From Muribaculaceae bacterium (GTDB taxonomy: Bacteria; Bacteroidota; Bacteroidia; Bacteroidales; Muribaculaceae), in contig JAFZRJ010000029.1 of NCBI GenBank assembly GCA_017619935.1, positions 1 to 64,000 on the forward strand: 64,000 nt of DNA, in the 5' to 3' direction. The position numbers and the translations under genes are program-made. Below the pieces are notes generated by a model. The model ran no database searches and was not told where the DNA came from. It worked only from the letters and a program-made list of their open reading frames with translations. Shown here piece by piece: positions 8,661-16,569 of this stretch. Each line of letters starts with the position of its first letter. Position 1 is the first letter of the stretch.

Positions 8661-9068
8661 ATGGCTTACAAAATCGTAGAAATTGAAGGCGTAGGTGACG
8701 TTTATGCCGAGAAACTGGTTGCCGCTGGCATCAATACCGTTGACGACCTGCTTGACAAGTGCGCCGCACCTGCCGGTCGCAAAGCACTGGCCGAAGCCAC
8801 CGACATCAGCGAGAAATTAATCCTAAAATGGACCAATCATGCCGACTTGTTCCGCATTAATGGTGTAGGACCACAATTCGCCGAACTGCTTGAAGCAGCC
8901 GGTGTTGACACCATCAAGGAACTGCGCCATCGCGTAGCGGCCAACTTGGTGGCCAAGATGGAGGAAGTGAACGAGGCCAAGCACCTTGTGCGCCGCGTTC
9001 CTGCCGAAATTGAGGTTCAAAAGATGATTGACCAAGCCAAGGAGCTTGAACCGCGCATGACCTATTAA
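8661..9068 (+). CDS. DUF4332 helix-hairpin-helix protein
   Basis: 135 residues with two helix-hairpin-helix units: IEGVGDVYAEKLVAAGINTV near 7-26 and INGVGPQFAELLEAAGVDTI near 66-85. This is the DUF4332 pattern, related to the DNA-binding or nucleic-acid-scaffold HhH fold of RuvA and RpoA-C domains. There is no catalytic domain, signal or membrane segment. A DNA or RNA contact is inferred from the fold only. Last gene of the 7408-9068 group; the next gene converges. Confidence 0.8.
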   Translation: MAYKIVEIEGVGDVYAEKLVAAGINTVDDLLDKCAAPAGRKALAEATDISEKLILKWTNHADLFRINGVGPQFAELLEAAGVDTIKELRHRVAANLVAKMEEVNEAKHLVRRVPAEIEVQKMIDQAKELEPRMTY

Positions 9069-9102
9069 TCAATAGCGGTCATTCTTACAATGCCACTTTG
9101 CC

Positions 9103-10083
9103 TCACGGCACCCAAGTCGTGAGCAAGGTGGCATTGCCGTTGATATGGAATTGGGTAGCCACGGCGGGAACAAGCACGGTTTGGCCGCGATGCAACGTCA
9201 CGTCAGGATTGTCGCTGTACAACGTCAATTCGCTTTCATCGCTTAGGGTGATTTCACCATCAAGGCACATCACGATGACAAACGAGGGCACATCATCCAA
9301 CGACAAGGTGCGCTCACCACTCACTTGCAAACGACTCACCACAAAGTACGGGCACTCGACGATGCGGGTGAACTGTGCGGTCTCTTGGTCATAAGGGACG
9401 AGTGCGTCGAGATTGGCGGTGTAATTCAACGCCTCACGAGCCAATGCGGTGTGCAGTTGCCGCTTATTGCCCATGGCATCGCGGCGGTCGTAGTCATAGA
9501 CCCGATATGTGATGTCGCTCGTCTGTTGTATCTCGGCCAACAGGTTGCCGGCACCGATGCTGTGAATGGTGCCCGGAGGCAAGAAAAAGGCGTCACCAGC
9601 ATGTGCTTCATATTGCCGTACCGCTTGAATGATGGAGCCATCGGCCACCATGCGCTCATAGTCGGCTGGCTTGATTTCTCTGTCAAAACCCGCGAGAATC
9701 TTGGAGCCGGGCAGCGGATTAATCACATACCACATCTCAGTCTTCCCTTGACTGCCGTGGCGCAAGGCAGCAAGCGCGTCATCGGGATGGACTTGTACCG
9801 ACAAGTCTTGCTCGGCGTCAATAAACTTGACCAACAACGGAAATTCATTGCCAAAACGGGCATAGACCTCGGCTCCCACCAGCGCGTCACGGTACTTGGC
9901 CAGCAACTCAGGCAAGGTCAAACCGGCGTCAGGTCCCTCGGCGACAATGGACTCCTGACCATTGACACCCGAAATTTCCCAACTCTCGCCGATGTTGCGC
10001 TGACTGGTGGTAAGTTGCTTAAAGGTGGGGATGCGATGGCCGCCCCACAACACGCTTTTCAATATGGGATGAAACTTAAACAC
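9103..10083 (-). CDS. manA: Mannose-6-phosphate isomerase, class I
   Basis: 326 residues, the short form usual in Bacteroidetes and Firmicutes. Interconverts mannose-6-phosphate and fructose-6-phosphate. Zinc-site and active-site motifs are visible: VQVHPDD, KTEMWYV, PPGTIHSIGAGNLLAEIQQ and TYRVYDYDR. It is 21 bases downstream of truB and reads in the same direction, so it is probably the last gene of the DUF3098-uppP-truB operon. It supplies GDP-mannose and fucose precursors for surface glycans. Confidence 0.95.
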   Translation of the reverse strand: MFKFHPILKSVLWGGHRIPTFKQLTTSQRNIGESWEISGVNGQESIVAEGPDAGLTLPELLAKYRDALVGAEVYARFGNEFPLLVKFIDAEQDLSVQVHPDDALAALRHGSQGKTEMWYVINPLPGSKILAGFDREIKPADYERMVADGSIIQAVRQYEAHAGDAFFLPPGTIHSIGAGNLLAEIQQTSDITYRVYDYDRRDAMGNKRQLHTALAREALNYTANLDALVPYDQETAQFTRIVECPYFVVSRLQVSGERTLSLDDVPSFVIVMCLDGEITLSDESELTLYSDNPDVTLHRGQTVLVPAVATQFHINGNATLLTTWVP

Positions 10084-10104
10084 TTCTAGCCGAGAGTTGA
10101 TGTT

Positions 10105-10935
10105 TTATTCTGTCATGTCGCCACGACTTTGCTTTCGGGAGGCACGCTGTTGTTTCTGCATCAAGGCGCGTTCGCGATTGGCGATGCGCTCCTGTTCAAG
10201 CAATTCGGCTTGTGCTTGCTCGACAGGAACATAATCTTCCTGGCTCAAACGGTCGAGCAAAGAGTCAAGTTGTTCGCAGTTGTCCACGGTGATGTCGCCC
10301 ACACGGGTGCGGCGCAACCCATAGAGATGCGCCCCACTGTCCAGCGCTTCACCGATGTCGCGAGCCAGCGCGCGAATGTAGGTACCCTTGCTGCACACCA
10401 CACGCACAACAAGCGTAGGCTCGGCAGGCAAGCCACATTCCAGCACTTCTATTTCATCTATCACAAGCGTCTTGGGGCGGATGTTCACTTCACGACCTTT
10501 TCGCGCCAGTTTATAGGCGGGCTTGCCGTCCACTTTGCATGCCGAGAAAGAAGGCGGCACTTGCTCAATAGCCCCTGTGAACCGTTCCTGAAGGACACGT
10601 TCAATTTGCTCCCGTGTGATATGTTGCCAGGGATAGGTGGCATCTACCTCGGTCTCCATATCGAACGACGGCGTCGTCTCACCCAAACGAATCCACGCAA
10701 TGTATTCCTTGACCCCAACCTGAAGTTGGTCTATCTGCTTGGTCTTACGACCCGTGCACACGATGAGCACACCGCTGGCAAGGGGGTCAAGCGTGCCGGC
10801 ATGACCCACATGCATACGGCGCACGCCCAACTTGCGGCAAAGTAGGTTACGCACTTTTTTCACCGCCAGAAACGAAGTCATTTCCAGCGGCTTGTCGATA
10901 CAAAATATTTCTCCTGCTACGGGGTTAAGCATCAT
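10105..10935 (-). CDS. truB: tRNA pseudouridine-55 synthase
   Basis: 276 residues. Isomerises U55 in the T-loop of tRNAs. The catalytic aspartate is D50 in GHAGTLDPLASG; the PPSFSACKVDGKPAYKLAR and SKGTYIRALARDIG motifs are intact. Translation starts at a double methionine. The C-terminal tail is basic and glutamine-rich (KQQRASRKQSRG). The uppP-truB order is a conserved Bacteroidetes arrangement; the gap to uppP is 33 bases. Confidence 0.97.
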   Translation of the reverse strand: MMLNPVAGEIFCIDKPLEMTSFLAVKKVRNLLCRKLGVRRMHVGHAGTLDPLASGVLIVCTGRKTKQIDQLQVGVKEYIAWIRLGETTPSFDMETEVDATYPWQHITREQIERVLQERFTGAIEQVPPSFSACKVDGKPAYKLARKGREVNIRPKTLVIDEIEVLECGLPAEPTLVVRVVCSKGTYIRALARDIGEALDSGAHLYGLRRTRVGDITVDNCEQLDSLLDRLSQEDYVPVEQAQAELLEQERIANRERALMQKQQRASRKQSRGDMTE

Positions 10936-10968
10936 GTAATCATCAAAATTTCACAAAGGGGGGCGTCA

Positions 10969-11814
10969 TCAGTCCACCATCTGCAAGGTGTGACCCGTCA
11001 ACAATAATGCCAGAATCACCCCTCCAACAATGATGCGGTACCATCCGAACGCCTTGAAACCATATTTCGTGAGGAACGAGATGAAGAATTTGATGGCCAA
11101 AATCGCTACAATAAATGCCACCACACATCCGATAATCAACACGTCGAGATTTTGCACCAGCACCTCACGGTATTCGGGTTTGAGCAGCATCTTGAGCAGT
11201 TCATAACCCGTGGCGGCTGCCATGGTGGGCACTGCCAGGAAGAACGAGAACTCGGCTGCGGTCTTGCGGGTGAGACCCTGCTGCATACCACCGGCGATAG
11301 TCGCGAACGAGCGAGATGTACCAGGTATCATGGCGATGCACTGGAACAGACCTATGGTGAACGCCCGGCGCTCGGTAAGCGGTTTGTCCTCCTTACGGTC
11401 GAACCACTTGTCAACGAACAGGAGCAACACGCCCACGCCAACCAGCATGGCCGCCACAACCCACACGTTGCCCATCAGACCCTCGATGAAGTCGCCGAGA
11501 AGCAACCCGATGACAGCGGCGGGAACAAAAGCCACCAGCAGTTTCCAGTAAAAGTCATACTTCTGCAGCCAAGCCCGCCAGCCCGTCACGCCCTCTTCCA
11601 CTTTGCTCAAGCGGAAAAAGCGCTTCCAGTACAATACCACGACCGACAAGATGGCTCCGAACTGGATAATCACCGTGAACGCGTTCACAAACTTGTCGTT
11701 GATATCCACGCCAAGCATGTTTTCGGTGATAATCATGTGTCCCGTCGATGAGACAGGAAGGAACTCGGTAAGCCCTTCCACTATCGCGATGATAATCGAC
11801 TGCAACCAATCCAT
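10969..11814 (-). CDS. uppP: Undecaprenyl-diphosphate phosphatase (BacA type)
   Basis: 281 residues, multi-spanning membrane protein. Recycles undecaprenyl pyrophosphate to the monophosphate carrier used for peptidoglycan and surface polysaccharides; high levels give bacitracin tolerance. The two signature motifs are present: [17 protein letters not shown] near residues 13-29 and [13 protein letters not shown] near 165. The phenylalanine in the second motif replaces the common glycine. Six bases separate it from the DUF3098 gene. Confidence 0.97.
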   Translation of the reverse strand: MDWLQSIIIAIVEGLTEFLPVSSTGHMIITENMLGVDINDKFVNAFTVIIQFGAILSVVVLYWKRFFRLSKVEEGVTGWRAWLQKYDFYWKLLVAFVPAAVIGLLLGDFIEGLMGNVWVVAAMLVGVGVLLLFVDKWFDRKEDKPLTERRAFTIGLFQCIAMIPGTSRSFATIAGGMQQGLTRKTAAEFSFFLAVPTMAAATGYELLKMLLKPEYREVLVQNLDVLIIGCVVAFIVAILAIKFFISFLTKYGFKAFGWYRIIVGGVILALLLTGHTLQMVD

Positions 11815-11820
11815 GACACG

Positions 11821-12075
11821 TTATTTCTTTTCGTCGTCGTTGCGTTTTGGACGCCACAGGATGGCAGGCGCCATCAGCACAAAGCCCAGCAGCGCAATCA
11901 TCGGCCCTACGGTCGTGCGGCGGCTCTCAAAAATAGCGTTATTGAACTCTGCGCCTTCATTGGCGCTGCCTGTCATCAGCCAGAAACCGACAACGATGAG
12001 CAACAGGCACACAGCCATTAACAGCATGTTCAGTTTCCCAATCGGGAAGACAGAGCGCTCGTTTTTCTTGTCCAT
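11821..12075 (-). CDS. DUF3098 small membrane protein
   Basis: 84 residues from the ATG at 12075; the longer open frame to 12132 runs through the promoter and is rejected. Two hydrophobic helices (about 21-40 and 55-75) and a conserved FPIGKLNMLL opening identify DUF3098. In many Bacteroidetes this gene sits between ftsX and uppP; here ftsX is missing and the upstream DNA is repeats. An envelope role is likely by context only. Confidence 0.88.
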   Translation of the reverse strand: MDKKNERSVFPIGKLNMLLMAVCLLLIVVGFWLMTGSANEGAEFNNAIFESRRTTVGPMIALLGFVLMAPAILWRPKRNDDEKK

Positions 12076-12099
12076 GATGTTCTTATTTTTAATTTCAGA

Positions 12100-12347
12100 C
12101 TGCAAAATTAGTGCAAACCGAGCGCAAAACAAGCAAGCACTCTTGATTTTTTTGCCGAGGTGCAGCCTAATTTCGCAATTTTATTGCAAAATTAGTGCAA
12201 ACCGAGCGCAAAACAAACAAGCACTCTTGATTTTTTTTGCCGAGGTGCAGCCTAATTTCGAGGTTTTTACCTCAACATTAGTGCAAACCTGACGTAAAAA
12301 CAAATTTAATTGATTTTTGCGACAGGTTCGGGGAGATGATGCAGCAC
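12100..12347. repeat. Promoter-associated repeat array, copy 1
   Basis: Two tandem units of about 80 bases (12102-12180 and 12185-12260) begin with GCAAAATTAGTGCAAACCG and run to GCAGCCTAATTTCG. They are followed by a block at 12250-12347 that is nearly identical to 15527-15624 and 36017-36113. This block contains two dyads: GAGGT/ACCTC, and a longer one in which AACCTG pairs with CAGGTT across about 44 bases. Open frames over it are short and inconsistent between copies, so it is treated as non-coding. Confidence 0.8.
12103..12132 (-). promoter_or_regulatory. Promoter of DUF3098-uppP-truB-manA, inside a repeat
   Basis: Minus strand TTG (plus 12130-12132), 19 bases, TAATTTTG (12103-12110). 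The same unit is repeated upstream near 12186, so the operon may have tandem promoters. It belongs to the repeat family also present before mtaB, ychF and murF. Confidence 0.65.
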
Positions 12348-12395
12348 GAGTTGCACGCAGCGTGCTGTAGCTTCAGCCAGCGTCACTCGACCCAA

Positions 12396-12760
12396 CAACA
12401 GCATCGCCGCGGCGATGACCAAGCAGAAAACCCCGGCATGTTGCGTCGAAGACGCAGAATGCTTCGGAGAAGCTATTTGTCGGAAAGACCATGCAAGAGG
12501 GTCGAAGACTCTCGCAGCTTGGTCCTTGCGCCATCCATGAAAGGTGCCTCGAAGAGGAACTTCAACCAGTACATGCAGTGCCAAAGACAACGTAGAAGTT
12601 CGTCTTCGACGCACCACCCAGAGTCGCAGCTGTGAACCAAGCATCGCACCCTTACTGGGTGCTCGCATGGTTTTTAACACGATGTCGGGCCTTCGACCCG
12701 CCCAGCATCTTCGATGCTTTACCACCTCATACTTTAGCGTGTCCAATTGCGGAAAACAAG
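12396..12760. repeat. Long multi-hairpin interspersed repeat, copy A
   Basis: About 365 bases that recur, with one extra internal block, at 41669-42120. The last 80 bases are almost unchanged between copies. The element is a chain of short perfect hairpins: 12402-12417 (16-base palindrome), 12442-12456, 12461-12473, 12547-12557, 12646-12662 and 12686-12700, with 12639-12646 pairing with 12712-12719 as an outer stem. Open frames exist on both strands, but substitutions between copies show no clear coding bias. No transposase is present. Confidence 0.8.
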
Positions 12761-12842
12761 ATAGAGTGTAGGGTCAACTGGCAAGTGCATAAACGGGCAT
12801 AAAAAACACTCTGCATTTTGTTAATTTTTCTGGTTTTTGTTG

Positions 12843-12850
12843 TAACTTTG
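12843..12850 (+). promoter_or_regulatory. -7 box upstream of a deleted dockerin-type gene
   Basis: TAACTTTG, with TTTG at 12817-12820 at a rather long 22-base spacing. It precedes only a 14-codon frame (12881-12925) and is read as the surviving promoter of a lost gene. Confidence 0.45.
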
Positions 12851-12880
12851 CAACATAAATAGTTCCTAATTTTTTGTTTT

Positions 12881-12925
12881 ATGAATAGTAATAGTTTAAT
12901 CATCAATATTATTTTGAGCAATTGA
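12881..12925 (+). pseudogene. Scar of a dockerin-type gene (3' end only)
   Basis: A 14-codon frame starting ATG and ending in INIILSN plus stop, the exact ending of the C10 protease at 28729-32049 and close to the INIILAN of the beta-helix gene. Similarity continues at the DNA level through and past the stop codon (ATCAATATTATTTTGAGCAA here, ATCAATATCATTTTGAGTAA in the protease gene), and a strong hairpin follows as it does after those genes. The simplest reading is that a secreted dockerin-type gene lost its body by internal deletion, leaving promoter, start, last codons and terminator. Confidence 0.6.
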
Positions 12926-12947
12926 TCATTGACAATTGATAATTCTT

Positions 12948-12987
12948 AAATGCCGCAATGCACCGAAAAATGTGCATTGCGGCATTT
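12948..12987. terminator. Strong hairpin, probable two-way terminator
   Basis: A perfect 16-base stem (12948-12963 with 12972-12987; AAATGCCGCAATGCAC) has an eight-base loop. It ends the scar region on the plus strand and stands 40 bases beyond the end of the glycosyltransferase on the minus strand. Confidence 0.8.
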
Positions 12988-13027
12988 ACATTAAACCTGT
13001 CGGACTCTTCGGATAAAAAGGTTACTG

Positions 13028-14026
13028 TTAAAACACTTTGCGGCCACGCAAGTAATAATCCAGCACGATATTGCAGTGACATTCGGGCAATTCTTGCAGC
13101 AAGTTGCGCGTGGGATGTTCGGTGTAGTTGCCGCGCATCCGGCGGAAATCGCGGTGGGCGCGCAAGATGGCTCCAGCATCGCCCCAGTGCCACTTGGCGA
13201 TGGCCATACCGAAAGCCAGTGTATCGTAGAGCCGTCGTACCAGTAGCAAGCGTTTGCCCTCACGTGCGGGCAAGTTCTTGTGCAATAAGAGCAAGTTGTT
13301 GCGGAAGTTGAGGTAGGTCTTGCGCGGGTTTCCTTGCGGCAAACTGGCGCCGCCCAAATGATAGACTCGACTCTCAGGCACCAAGCGAATGTCGCTGCCC
13401 TGCAGATGGATGCGCCAGCACAAGTCTATCTCCTCCATGTGGGCGAAGAAGTCGGCATCAAGCCCACCGGCCTTGTTATATAATTCGGTGCGTACCAGCA
13501 GACAAGCGCCACTGCCCCACAATATGCTGGGATGGATGTTGTCGTACTGACCGTTGTCATCTTCCAGGCACTCAAAGATGCGCCCGCGACAATAGGGATA
13601 TCCGTGGCAATCGAGATAGCCACCGGCGGCTCCGGCATATTCATAGACATCGCGTTCCTCTCCATCGTGCAACAGTTTGGGTTGCACGGCACCCACCTCG
13701 GGATGCTCGTCCATGTATTGCGCCAACGGCTCAAGCCATCGCTCCGGGGTACGCACGTCGCTATTGAGCAGCACCACCATGGAGTGCTCCACTTGGGCGA
13801 TGGCGCGGTTATATCCCTCGGCAAAGCCATAGTTGCGGTCCAAAGCAATCACACGAACACTGGGGAACTCATCGCGTAACACGGCAAGGCTCTCATCAGA
13901 GCTGCCGTTGTCGGCCACTATCACATCGGCCAAGTCAGCCGATGTGTTGGCCACAACGCTCGGCAAGTATCGCCGAAGCAGCGAAGTTCCGTTCCAGTTG
14001 AGGATGATGACAGCGATAGGTTTCAT
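13028..14026 (-). CDS. Family 2 glycosyltransferase, rhamnosyltransferase-like
   Basis: 332 residues, soluble GT-A fold. VIILNWNGTSLLRRYLPSV at the start, the VADNGSSDES nucleotide-binding motif, the LNSDVRTPE metal-binding DxD-type motif, and DADFFAHMEEIDLCWRIHL place it in the GT2 group typified by rhamnosyltransferases of O-antigen and cell-wall glycans. Sugar and acceptor cannot be told. It lies 44 bases after mtaB on the same strand and probably shares its promoter, an arrangement that may be only incidental. Confidence 0.9.
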   Translation of the reverse strand: MKPIAVIILNWNGTSLLRRYLPSVVANTSADLADVIVADNGSSDESLAVLRDEFPSVRVIALDRNYGFAEGYNRAIAQVEHSMVVLLNSDVRTPERWLEPLAQYMDEHPEVGAVQPKLLHDGEERDVYEYAGAAGGYLDCHGYPYCRGRIFECLEDDNGQYDNIHPSILWGSGACLLVRTELYNKAGGLDADFFAHMEEIDLCWRIHLQGSDIRLVPESRVYHLGGASLPQGNPRKTYLNFRNNLLLLHKNLPAREGKRLLLVRRLYDTLAFGMAIAKWHWGDAGAILRAHRDFRRMRGNYTEHPTRNLLQELPECHCNIVLDYYLRGRKVF

Positions 14027-14070
14027 ATCTAGTGTTTCTTTCTGACAGGTTTTGCGGTGTTGAACAACGC

Positions 14071-15366
14071 TTAATTGTTGATGACTTCGCCCTCCACCGT
14101 CAGGTCTTCGTTGAGGTGGTTGAGACGTACGGCAACCACACGATTGACCAGCGACTCATCGGGCATGACATTCACGCGGATGTAATTGTCGGTAAACCCG
14201 TGCATGGGAGCGTTGCCATGTCGTTGCTCCAGCAGCACTGGCCGTGTGGTGCCCAGATATCGCTCAATGAACTCACGCTGCTTGCGGTCGCTCAAGGCTA
14301 TCATGCGAGCAGTGCGTTCCTGCTTGGTGCGCCCGTCCACCACATAGGGGATGCGCAGCGCCAGCGTGCCGGGGCGTTCACTGTAGGGGAACACATGCAG
14401 ATGCTGCAGGTCGAGCGACGCGATGAACTCATAACTCTCCTCGAACAACTCAGGTCGTTCACCGCGGCTACCTACCATCACATCCACCCCGATGAAGCAA
14501 TCGGGCATCAGTTCTTTGCATCGCTGCACCTTGCGCGCGAACAAGTCGCGGTCGTAATGACGACGCATGAGACGCAACACCTCGTCGCTGCCGCACTGCA
14601 GCGGAATGTGGAAATGTGGCATAAATGCCCGTGACTGGGCGCAGAACTCAATGATTTCGTCGGTCAACAGGTCGGGCTCGATCGATGAGATGCGGTAACG
14701 CTCTATTTCCTTGATGTCGTCGAGCCTGCGCAGCAGGTCGATGAATGTTTCACCCGTACCTTTTCCAAAGTCGCCAATATTCACACCCGTAAGCACGATT
14801 TCTTTGCCTCCGTCACGAACCACCTCGCGCACTTGTTCAAGCAGACTGGCAATGGTGCCACAACGACTGCGACCACGCGCCATGGGGATGGTGCAATAAC
14901 TGCAATAGTAGTCGCAACCATCCTGCACCTTGAGCCAGTAACGGGTGCGGTCGCCACGCTCACACGACGGGGCAAAGCGACGAATGTCCTGCTGCCGAGT
15001 CACCGCCACAGCGGGCCGATGGTCGGCCATCCATTGTGTCACATAGTTGGCGATGTCAAGTTTTTGTTCATTGCCCAGCACGATATCCACCCCAGGCAAC
15101 TCCGACACCTCCTCGCTCTTGAGTTGGGCATAGCAGCCGGTGACCACCACCAGCGCATCGGGGTAGCGCTTCACCAGCGAACGGATATGTTGTCGGCATT
15201 TCTTGTCGGCCAACTCGGTCACACTGCACGTGTTCACCACACAGATGTCGGGCACCTCACCCTCGCCAGCGGCATTGAAGCCGTGACGGGTGAGCAATTT
15301 GCTTATGGTTGCCGTTTCCGAAAAGTTCAGTTTGCAACCTAAAGTCTCTATTTTATACCCGCTCAT
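14071..15366 (-). CDS. mtaB: tRNA threonylcarbamoyladenosine methylthiotransferase
   Basis: 431 residues. MtaB converts t6A37 to ms2t6A37 in tRNAs reading ANN codons. The N-terminal domain supplies three cluster cysteines (TLGCKLNFSE, VVNTCSVTE, VTGCYAQLK); the radical SAM motif is CDYYCSYC near residue 150; a C-terminal TRAM-like segment follows (RPVLLEQRHGNAPMHGFTDN, 20 residues, then YIRVNV). The opening MSGYKIETLGCK and length separate it from MiaB, which is encoded separately at 33444-34814. Confidence 0.95.
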   Translation of the reverse strand: MSGYKIETLGCKLNFSETATISKLLTRHGFNAAGEGEVPDICVVNTCSVTELADKKCRQHIRSLVKRYPDALVVVTGCYAQLKSEEVSELPGVDIVLGNEQKLDIANYVTQWMADHRPAVAVTRQQDIRRFAPSCERGDRTRYWLKVQDGCDYYCSYCTIPMARGRSRCGTIASLLEQVREVVRDGGKEIVLTGVNIGDFGKGTGETFIDLLRRLDDIKEIERYRISSIEPDLLTDEIIEFCAQSRAFMPHFHIPLQCGSDEVLRLMRRHYDRDLFARKVQRCKELMPDCFIGVDVMVGSRGERPELFEESYEFIASLDLQHLHVFPYSERPGTLALRIPYVVDGRTKQERTARMIALSDRKQREFIERYLGTTRPVLLEQRHGNAPMHGFTDNYIRVNVMPDESLVNRVVAVRLNHLNEDLTVEGEVINN

Positions 15367-15390
15367 GTATCAGTGACGTTTTTAAGTTTA

Positions 15391-15422
15391 CAAAATTAGT
15401 GCCAGTCGAGAGAATTGCCAAA
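15391..15422 (-). promoter_or_regulatory. Promoter of mtaB with a dyad at -33
   Basis: Minus strand TTTG (plus 15419-15422), 20 bases, TAATTTTG (15391-15398). The -33 element is half of the dyad CAAATTTATTTG (15419-15430). The same arrangement, with a changed but still complementary dyad, occurs before ychF, murF and the methyltransferase gene. Confidence 0.65.
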
Positions 15423-15676
15423 TTTATTTGAGCATTTCCGAGACGCAGCCTAATTTCGCGATTTCATCGCAAAATTAGTGCAAACCGAGCGAAAAACCAA
15501 ACTTGTTTGAGTTTTTCCAAGACGCAGCCTAATTTCGAGGTTTTAATCTCAAAATTAGTGCAAACCTGACGTAAAAACAAATTTATTTGATTTTTGCGAC
15601 AGGTTCGGGGAGATGATGCAGCACTTGTTGAGCGAAGCGAAGCGTGCGGTGGCACCAGCCAGCATCACTCGACCCA
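15395..15676. repeat. Promoter-associated repeat array, copy 2
   Basis: Two units (from 15391 and 15472) plus the block 15527-15624, nearly identical to 12250-12347 and 36017-36113. The unit dyads are CAAATTTATTTG, CAAACTTGTTTG and CAAATTTATTTG. Beyond 15624 the sequence to 15676 resembles 12341-12395 (both end CACTCGACCCAAC), so copies 1 and 2 share more than copy 3. No gene is seen between 15367 and 15746. Confidence 0.75.
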
Positions 15677-15746
15677 ACTTGAGAGCAATATAAAGTTTTT
15701 TCTCTGTTATTCCCGCAACCCGATTCTTCAATATTTGGCTTTTTTC

Positions 15747-15777
15747 TTTGTAGAGTAAAAAAAACTCTTTACCTTTG
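15747..15777 (+). promoter_or_regulatory. Promoter of the structured RNA
   Basis: TTTG at 15747-15750, 19 bases, TACCTTTG at 15770-15777: a full match to the Bacteroidetes pattern. Start expected near 15784, 35 bases before the outer stem of the RNA. Confidence 0.75.
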
Positions 15778-15783
15778 TAGGGT

Positions 15784-16000
15784 GGAATGGTTTTATTCCC
15801 AACGACATTGAGGTAAACGAAAGCGTTATGCTTATTCTTGTGAATTGAAAACCTGAGAAATTTTCATCACGAACGCAAGAGGAAAGCACGGCGGTTTCCA
15901 CGCTATAGGCGTGGACTGCATTATTCCCCTTTTTGCGTTCAAGGTTTTCTCAGGACCATCAATTCACAAAGCGTGGCATAGCAGTTCACGCTTTCTTTGT
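15784..16000 (+). ncRNA. Long nested structured RNA, class uncertain (6S-like candidate)
   Basis: Five stems nest in register over 177 bases: 15819-15826 with 15988-15995 (GAAAGCGT/ACGCTTTC), 15827-15831 with 15976-15980, 15841-15847 with 15960-15966 (TGAATTG/CAATTCA), 15852-15860 with 15946-15954 (CCTGAGAAA/TTTCTCAGG), and 15871-15878 with 15933-15940 (GAACGCAA/TTGCGTTC). An inner hairpin 15898-15903/15909-15914 (CCACGC/GCGTGG) sits in a roughly 54-base apical region. A strong promoter precedes it. The rod shape and length near 200 bases recall 6S-type RNAs, including those described in Bacteroidales, but the primary sequence does not prove this. No terminator is seen before the gene at 16051, so it could instead be that operon's leader. 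Confidence 0.6.
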
Positions 16001-16050
16001 GTATTGCTTATTCGCCATTCAGAGGACTGCAGGGATGACATATAAACACT

Positions 16051-16569
16051 ATGGGGTTATTAGATTTTATAAAAGCAAGTTATATGGAAGGCTTAAATGG
16101 ACTAAACAAGACTGAACAAGCATTCCAAAATGCCAACATTCAAATTGAGAATGGAGATCCAAATGGATATTATAATCATTACATGTTTTGGCGTACCTTA
16201 GAAGTCAACAATTTGGGTGGAGGCGTGCAGAGCGTAGAAATGATCAAAAAAGCTGAAATGCTTAATGAACAAGGGGCAAACGCTGGAAATGTTTACGCAC
16301 AATTCGTCCACTCATGTAATCTCGGTGCTAGACAACGGTGGGCCGAACGATTGGAATGGTTGCGGAAAAGTGCTGCAGGCGGTTTGTATTGGGCACAAAG
16401 CTTGTTGAGTTACGACCTTGCAACTGGAAGCAATTATGTCCCTGTTAATCTTCAAGAAGCAGAATATTGGGCTACTATGGCCTCTAGACAACAAGTGGAT
16501 TACGATGTCTATCAAAAAGCGTTGGCATTGTTAGAGATGATTCAAAGCATGAAAAATGATTCTTTCTAA
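16051..16569 (+). CDS. Sel1-repeat-like protein
   Basis: 172 residues, helical, soluble, no signal peptide. The segment WLRKSAAGGLYWAQSLLSYD followed by NLQEAEYWATMAS has the spacing of Sel1/TPR-like repeats, normally protein-interaction scaffolds. It overlaps the radical SAM gene by 14 bases, so the two are translationally coupled and probably work together, perhaps in binding the peptide substrate. Base composition is clearly AT-richer than in flanking mtaB or rpoN, as for the next four genes. Exact role unknown. Confidence 0.7.
   Translation: MGLLDFIKASYMEGLNGLNKTEQAFQNANIQIENGDPNGYYNHYMFWRTLEVNNLGGGVQSVEMIKKAEMLNEQGANAGNVYAQFVHSCNLGARQRWAERLEWLRKSAAGGLYWAQSLLSYDLATGSNYVPVNLQEAEYWATMASRQQVDYDVYQKALALLEMIQSMKNDSF

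Noticed and set aside
12306..12746. 146-codon minus-strand frame over the long repeat, with a similar frame at 41745-42173
   Set aside because: The conserved part lies in the hairpin-rich repeat, both strands are open, about half of the differences change amino acids, and the ends of the two frames are unrelated. It is treated as non-coding.
15784..16000. RNase P RNA or SRP RNA as identity of the structured RNA
   Set aside because: GAGGAAAG occurs at 15879-15886 but the rest of the RNase P core and its length are missing; the SRP apical GGAA loop and asymmetric bulge are not found.
15933..16115. 60-codon frame overlapping the structured RNA
   Set aside because: It is explained by the stems of the RNA and runs into the next gene in another frame.
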